NCBI GenBank assembly: GCA_036508555.1
Contig: DATCHD010000076.1
Location: 1 to 27,321, forward strand
DNA: 27,321 bases
Origin: CAINVV01 sp036508555
Lineage (GTDB): Bacteria > Bacteroidota > Bacteroidia > Bacteroidales > Prolixibacteraceae
Direction: 5' to 3'
Shown here: piece by piece, positions 23,703 to 27,321 of the stretch
How the letters are laid out: each line of letters opens with the position of its first letter
Position numbering within the stretch: the first letter of the stretch is position 1
Program-made: the position numbers and the translations under genes
Notes under the pieces: generated by a model
Databases searched by the model: none
Seen by the model: only the letters and a program-made list of their open reading frames with translations
What the model was told of the DNA's origin: nothing

Positions 23703-24725
23703 ATGAAGAAATATAACGTTGGTATCATTGGTTACAGTTGGGCTGCCGAAGCTCACATCGAGGCTATTAACAAAACATCTTATGCCCGGGTTACCGCTCT
23801 GTGTTCTTCCCGAAAACTTAATTCGGCAGATATCAGTGCAAAGCATGGAGGAACAATTATATGTTACACAGATCTGGCACAAATGCTTGCAGATCCGAAA
23901 CTACATGCAGTATCAATTTGCAGTTACCCTGCCGATCATGCAAAGCAGGCAGTTATGGCAGCCAAGGCTGGTAAACATCTGATCATTGAAAAGCCGATAG
24001 CTTTGACGTGGGACGAATGTCTGGCTGTAGAAGCAGCCGTGCAAAAAGCAGGTGTGAAATCGTGTGTCTGTTTTGAATGTCGCTTTTCGAGTCAACTGAT
24101 TACGATCAAGTCAGTGATTGACCAGGATCTTTTGGGCAAGATTCATTATGGGGAAGTTGACTATTATCACGGCATCGGGCCATGGTATGGACAGTATCGT
24201 TGGAACACTAAAAAGGGAGCAGCCGGCAGCAGCCTCTTGTCGGCTGGATGTCATGCAATGGATGCGCTTTTATTATGTATGGGTAGCGAGTTTGAGACCG
24301 TCAGTAGCTATTCCTCCTATTCTGATAACAAAGATTTTGCGCAATACGAATATCCTACCAGTTCAGTTTCGATCGTAAAATTCAAGAATGGAGCTGTCGG
24401 TAAAGTTGCTTCTGTTATTGACTGTCTGCAACCCTATTATTTCCACTTTCACCTGGTGGGAAGCGAAGGAAGCCTTTTGGATAATAAATTTTACTCTACA
24501 AAATTTGCCGGCCTGAACAAGAACAAATGGAGTGAACTTTCCATGAAGATGCTCGATTCCGGCGATGTATCTGATCATCCCTATCAGGCACAGTTCGAAG
24601 CCTTCTTTTTGGCTATTGAAGAAGGCAAGGAAATGCCTTTAACCAGCCTGGCTGACGCACTCAAAACACATGAATTGATTTTTGCTGCAGACAAATCTGC
24701 CGAAAATAATTCAACGAAAAAATAA
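23703..24725 (+). CDS. Gfo/Idh/MocA-family NAD(P)-dependent oxidoreductase
   Basis: Oxidises or reduces a sugar hydroxyl, often at C3 of a glycoside. The 340 residues show an N-terminal Rossmann fold (YNVGIIGYSWAAEAH), LAQMLADPKLHAVSICSYPADHA, the EKPIALTWDE motif with catalytic K97, and GSSLLSAGCHAMD with His184 and Asp187, the acid/base pair of the family; the C-terminal substrate domain follows. No signal peptide, so cytoplasmic, unlike the Tat-exported members. It lies between the URO-D-like and the DUF1080 genes, a combination known from 3-keto-glycoside metabolism. The exact substrate is not readable. Confidence 0.92.
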   Translation: MKKYNVGIIGYSWAAEAHIEAINKTSYARVTALCSSRKLNSADISAKHGGTIICYTDLAQMLADPKLHAVSICSYPADHAKQAVMAAKAGKHLIIEKPIALTWDECLAVEAAVQKAGVKSCVCFECRFSSQLITIKSVIDQDLLGKIHYGEVDYYHGIGPWYGQYRWNTKKGAAGSSLLSAGCHAMDALLLCMGSEFETVSSYSSYSDNKDFAQYEYPTSSVSIVKFKNGAVGKVASVIDCLQPYYFHFHLVGSEGSLLDNKFYSTKFAGLNKNKWSELSMKMLDSGDVSDHPYQAQFEAFFLAIEEGKEMPLTSLADALKTHELIFAADKSAENNSTKK

Positions 24726-24779
24726 AAACTAATATTCATTAAAGTTTTGATAATTAAATATTTATAAAGATTTTAAATA

Positions 24780-25227
24780 ATGAAAAGACTATTTATTATG
24801 GATGCACTCAATTGAATGCCAGCTTATTGAAGGAGGAACGGGAGATATGTTGGTCGTTGGCGACGGCAGTACAAAGTTCTCTCTTACCTGTCCTGTGGAG
24901 GCTGAAAAACAGGGCGGGTCGTATGTCTTCAAACCTAATGGTGCACCTGCAACCATTCACGAGGGACGAATCAATTGGTATGGTCGGGATCCAGAATGGA
25001 AGGATGTTAAGGGATTTCGGGGAGCAAAAGATATTGAAAAGCCGATAGGTAAATGGAATAAATTGGTGTGCATCGTGCAGGGAAAGGAGATTACCATCTA
25101 CCTCAACGGCACTTTAGTCAACCATGCGATGGATGTTCAACCTCGAAAAGGACGTATTCAGATTCAATCGGAGGGGGCTGAAATTCTGTTAAGAAGGGTT
25201 GATCTTATCCCATTGTCCCAAAACTAG
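24780..25227 (+). pseudogene. DUF1080 (3-keto-disaccharide hydrolase family) gene with internal deletion
   Basis: The frame from 24802 to 25227 gives 141 residues that match only the C-terminal part of a DUF1080 protein: MHSIECQLIEGGTGDMLVVG, KPIGKWNKLVCIVQGKEITI, YLNGTLVNHAMDVQPRKGRI and a final QSEGAEILLRRVDLIPL. The family's N-terminal half (LFNGKDLsGW and following strands) is absent. In another frame, ATG 24780 opens MKRLFIMDALN then stop; MKRLFI looks like the beginning of the lost signal peptide. I read this as one gene whose ~90-100 internal codons were deleted with a frame change near 24,795-24,804. Alternatively a shortened protein is made from ATG 24802, but it would lack export. 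Confidence 0.75.
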
Positions 25228-25312
25228 CTCTTTAAATTCAAAAAGCATTACCATTATTTAAATAATCAACTGGAGTCGGAAAAATTATTGATGTTATGAA
25301 AAATAGAATGGT

Positions 25313-26065
25313 ATGAAAAAGATTGTATTAGGAATATTTGCGCATCCCGATGATGCGGAATTGATGTGTGTCGGCACGCTATCCTTATTAAAAAAGGCCG
25401 GATGGTCAGTGCATATTGCGACAATGACCCCCGGAGATAAAGGATCAGCCGAGTTAACAAGGGCTGAGATAAGCATTATCAGGAAAGTCGAAGCTGCGAA
25501 AGCGGCTGAACTGTTGGATGGAACCTACCATTGTCTTGAATGTGATGATGTTTATATTGTATACGACCGCGAAACCATTAACAAAGCCACTGCCTTAATT
25601 CGAAAAGTCCGGCCTACGATAGTTCTTACGGCAAGTCCAAATGATTATATGATCGACCATGAGATGACCAGCAGGGTTATTCAAACGGCTTGTTTTGCTT
25701 CAGGCATAAAAAATATGGAGGTTATAGAAGAACCTTTTGAAAGTGTGCCCTATTTATATTATGTTGATCCACTGGAAGGAAAAGATAAGTTTGGCATCCC
25801 TATCCACCCCACTATATATGTTGATATTACGACTGAAATAGGAATAAAGGAAGACACTTTGGCCTGTCATGACAGTCAACGTGAATGGCTAAAGAAGCAT
25901 CATAAGATGGATGAATATATCCTGGCGATGAAACGATTTGCCGCATTCAGGGGAAAAGAAATCAACTCGGCTTATGCTGAAGGATTCAGGCAACATTTAG
26001 GTCATGGGTATCCTCAGGATAATATTCTTAAAGAGCTGCTTGGCGATGTTGTTGTGATAAAGTAG
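25313..26065 (+). CDS. PIG-L (LmbE-like) N-acetylglucosamine deacetylase family
   Basis: Zinc-dependent deacetylase of GlcNAc-type sugars or conjugates, 250 residues. Seen: the metal/catalytic motif AHPDDAE at 10-16 (H11, D13, D14), then SPNDYMIDHEMTSR with D115 and H116 completing the zinc site, and the conserved GDKGSAEL segment. Full length for the family and no signal peptide, so cytoplasmic. Followed 83 bases later by a glucosamine-6-phosphate deaminase homologue, which makes a GlcNAc-like substrate plausible. The ATG at 25313 begins MKKIVLGIFAHPDDAE, the usual start. Confidence 0.9.
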   Translation: MKKIVLGIFAHPDDAELMCVGTLSLLKKAGWSVHIATMTPGDKGSAELTRAEISIIRKVEAAKAAELLDGTYHCLECDDVYIVYDRETINKATALIRKVRPTIVLTASPNDYMIDHEMTSRVIQTACFASGIKNMEVIEEPFESVPYLYYVDPLEGKDKFGIPIHPTIYVDITTEIGIKEDTLACHDSQREWLKKHHKMDEYILAMKRFAAFRGKEINSAYAEGFRQHLGHGYPQDNILKELLGDVVVIK

Positions 26066-26148
26066 GCAGTAGGTAGTTAGGGGTAAAGGTATTATCTTAC
26101 AAAAATTAAGTTTACATATTAAATACCAACACTTAAAAATAGATTCTT

Positions 26149-27081
26149 ATGGCCAGAAAATTAAGTATGTTAGCCCCTGACTGGTGGGATTTTACCACGC
26201 TGGAGGATGATTTATTAAGAGATGCCGCGAAACTTACTCCTGAAGATCTGCTTCAATTATCCAGGGAAGGATTTAAAGTTGTTTTCTACGACACCTTAGA
26301 GGATTTTTACCTGGCAGAAGCGCTGGAGTACATCACTGCCTGGAAACAGGCAACAACCAGTAATCCTGTAGGAATATGCGGGCCTATTGGCCCAACGGAA
26401 CAACTGCCTCTCATCGCCCGGATGGTGAACGAATTACAACTGAATTTGTCAAATGCCCATTTCTGGGGAATGGATGAATGGTATGTCGACGGCAAAGAAC
26501 TTGATGCAGACCATCCCTTATCATTTGAAAAAGCAGACAGGGAACTCTGTTTTAACCGAATTGACAGGAAATTCAGGATGCCTGATTCGAATATGCATTT
26601 TCCAAAAGCCGAAACCAGCGCATACATTAAAAGTTGGGACAGTGGCGTTCGCTGTGCCGTGATGCAAGGAGGTCAGGGAGACGTTAAACACTGGGCCTTT
26701 AATGATCCGGCAAAAAGAGAAGGTAACTATAAAGATGCTCCTCCAACACCCGAAGAATTCAGAAAACTGACAACCCGTGTTGTTGATCTGCACCCCATTA
26801 CCTGTATGCAAAATGCCCGCACCAGCGCCGGTGGCGTGATTACAGGTATTCCCAGGCAGGCACTGACCGTCGGGCCTCTACAAACTTGGAAAGCAGAAAA
26901 AATATCGATCTGGCAGGCAGGGGCTCATGATAATCCATTTGGTCAACGGCTTACTGCATTAATGATCAGTAAGAAGATAATGGATAGTGCTGTTCCAATG
27001 TCTTTATTGGCAGATCATCCCCATGTGCAATTTAACTATTTCAGAGGTGGCCTGGGGGCCTGTGAAACAGAAATGCATTGA
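26149..27081 (+). CDS. Divergent glucosamine-6-phosphate deaminase (NagB-like) family protein
   Basis: NagB converts glucosamine-6-phosphate to fructose-6-phosphate and ammonia. This 310-residue protein has the NagB fold signatures: GPIGPTEQLPLIA (phosphate site), FWGMDEWYVDG with D109-E110 equal to the catalytic MDE, HPLSFEKADR, and GQGDVKHWAFNDP in place of the usual G.G.DGHIAFNEP, so D178 and H181 are kept with one extra residue between them and the Glu is Asp186; later ALTVGPLQTWKAEKI corresponds to the family's alTvG. An N-terminal extension of ~40 residues precedes the normal start. It belongs to a distant subfamily; true substrate may be another amino sugar. Last intact gene of the cluster. 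Confidence 0.85.
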   Translation: MARKLSMLAPDWWDFTTLEDDLLRDAAKLTPEDLLQLSREGFKVVFYDTLEDFYLAEALEYITAWKQATTSNPVGICGPIGPTEQLPLIARMVNELQLNLSNAHFWGMDEWYVDGKELDADHPLSFEKADRELCFNRIDRKFRMPDSNMHFPKAETSAYIKSWDSGVRCAVMQGGQGDVKHWAFNDPAKREGNYKDAPPTPEEFRKLTTRVVDLHPITCMQNARTSAGGVITGIPRQALTVGPLQTWKAEKISIWQAGAHDNPFGQRLTALMISKKIMDSAVPMSLLADHPHVQFNYFRGGLGACETEMH

Positions 27082-27248
27082 TTTATACCACATGAGTAAC
27101 AAGCAAACCTCAACAGAAATAAATAAGCATAGATTTTCACGGTAAATAATTGACCGTATTTTTAGGAATACGCAGCAGCTCAAAACTAGCCCAACGACGA
27201 TCGTTAATCATTAAAACCGAACAAATATAAAATCTAAAATTTGATATC
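27082..27248. other. Intergenic gap with weak hairpin and a 17-codon open frame
   Basis: ATG 27092 opens MSNKQTSTEINKHRFSR then stop at 27145; its polar, basic composition resembles the first residues of a transporter, but no continuation exists. A 5-bp stem (27139-27143 with 27153-27157) followed by ATTTTTAGG could be a weak terminator. No promoter box seen. Confidence 0.3.
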
Positions 27249-27321
27249 ATGAATAAAAAACAACTTTTCAACCATCTGACAAACAATGAAACAATAGATC
27301 GTACTTTGTTTAGGCCTATTT
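27249..27321 (+). CDS. Probable second URO-D-type gene, 5' end only
   Basis: Open from ATG 27249 to the window edge: MNKKQLFNHLTNNETIDRTL then FRPI. The pattern 'm..k..f...l...e.DR.pfrPI' is the common opening of uroporphyrinogen decarboxylase superfamily proteins, as in the gene at 22539. Only 24 residues are visible, so the call is tentative. Confidence 0.5.
   Translation, partial: MNKKQLFNHLTNNETIDRTLFRPI

Noticed and set aside
25253..25266. 14-bp palindrome ATTATTTAAATAAT before the PIG-L gene
   Set aside because: Made only of A and T in an AT-rich gap; expected often by chance and has no promoter partner.
1..27321. tRNA, rRNA or CRISPR array
   Set aside because: No cloverleaf-like sequences, rRNA segments or regularly spaced repeats were noticed in the intergenic regions; the only spaced repeats are the three 11-bp copies at 21313-21397.

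Overview
The window reads as a piece of chromosome from a member of the Bacteroidota, most likely Bacteroidales or a close relative. The evidence is a DUF4293 membrane protein, a Bacteroidota-type LptD, a SirB1-like protein, a single-chain PurL with its own glutaminase domain, adjacent pyrB and pyrI, the start of a methylmalonyl-CoA epimerase, and several intergenic boxes matching the Bacteroidota promoter element TAnnTTTG. Clear Shine-Dalgarno sites are absent, as is usual for the phylum.

Bases 1 to about 19,530 are ordinary housekeeping backbone. In order: the 3' part of rny, ending in a strong terminator; a leftward pair (nucleoside phosphorylase, then a SirB1-like protein); DUF4293; a leftward pyrimidine group (yigZ, pyrB, pyrI, GAF/fRMsr-like protein); dnaA with its own terminator; an MCE (MlaD-like) protein and an N-acetylmuramoyl-L-alanine amidase; divergent lptD; a small HD hydrolase; a large Sel1-repeat protein; and purL. 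The MCE protein and the amidase end in the same SPOR-like domain, which suggests a shared envelope location.

The backbone breaks inside the methylmalonyl-CoA epimerase gene, which keeps only its first ~57 codons. From there to about 22,230 is mobile-element debris. It holds an AAA+/DUF4143 ATPase whose 3' end runs into an IS66 terminus, an IS66 transposase tail on the minus strand, the catalytic end of a tyrosine recombinase followed by three copies of an 11-bp motif, a second and different IS66 transposase tail on the plus strand, and an IS1182-like transposase remnant with an in-frame stop.

From 22,293 to the end lies a rightward catabolic-looking cluster, partly eroded: the C-terminal remnant of a TIM-barrel sugar isomerase, a URO-D/MtaA-type methyltransferase-like protein, a Gfo/Idh/MocA oxidoreductase, a DUF1080 (3-keto-glycoside hydrolase family) gene with an internal deletion, a PIG-L deacetylase, a divergent glucosamine-6-phosphate deaminase homologue, and the start of what looks like a second URO-D-type gene. 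The combination fits oxidation, deacetylation and deamination of an amino-sugar glycoside, possibly with methyl-group removal. That pathway is inferred; the domain assignments are much firmer. No tRNA, rRNA or CRISPR array was seen.
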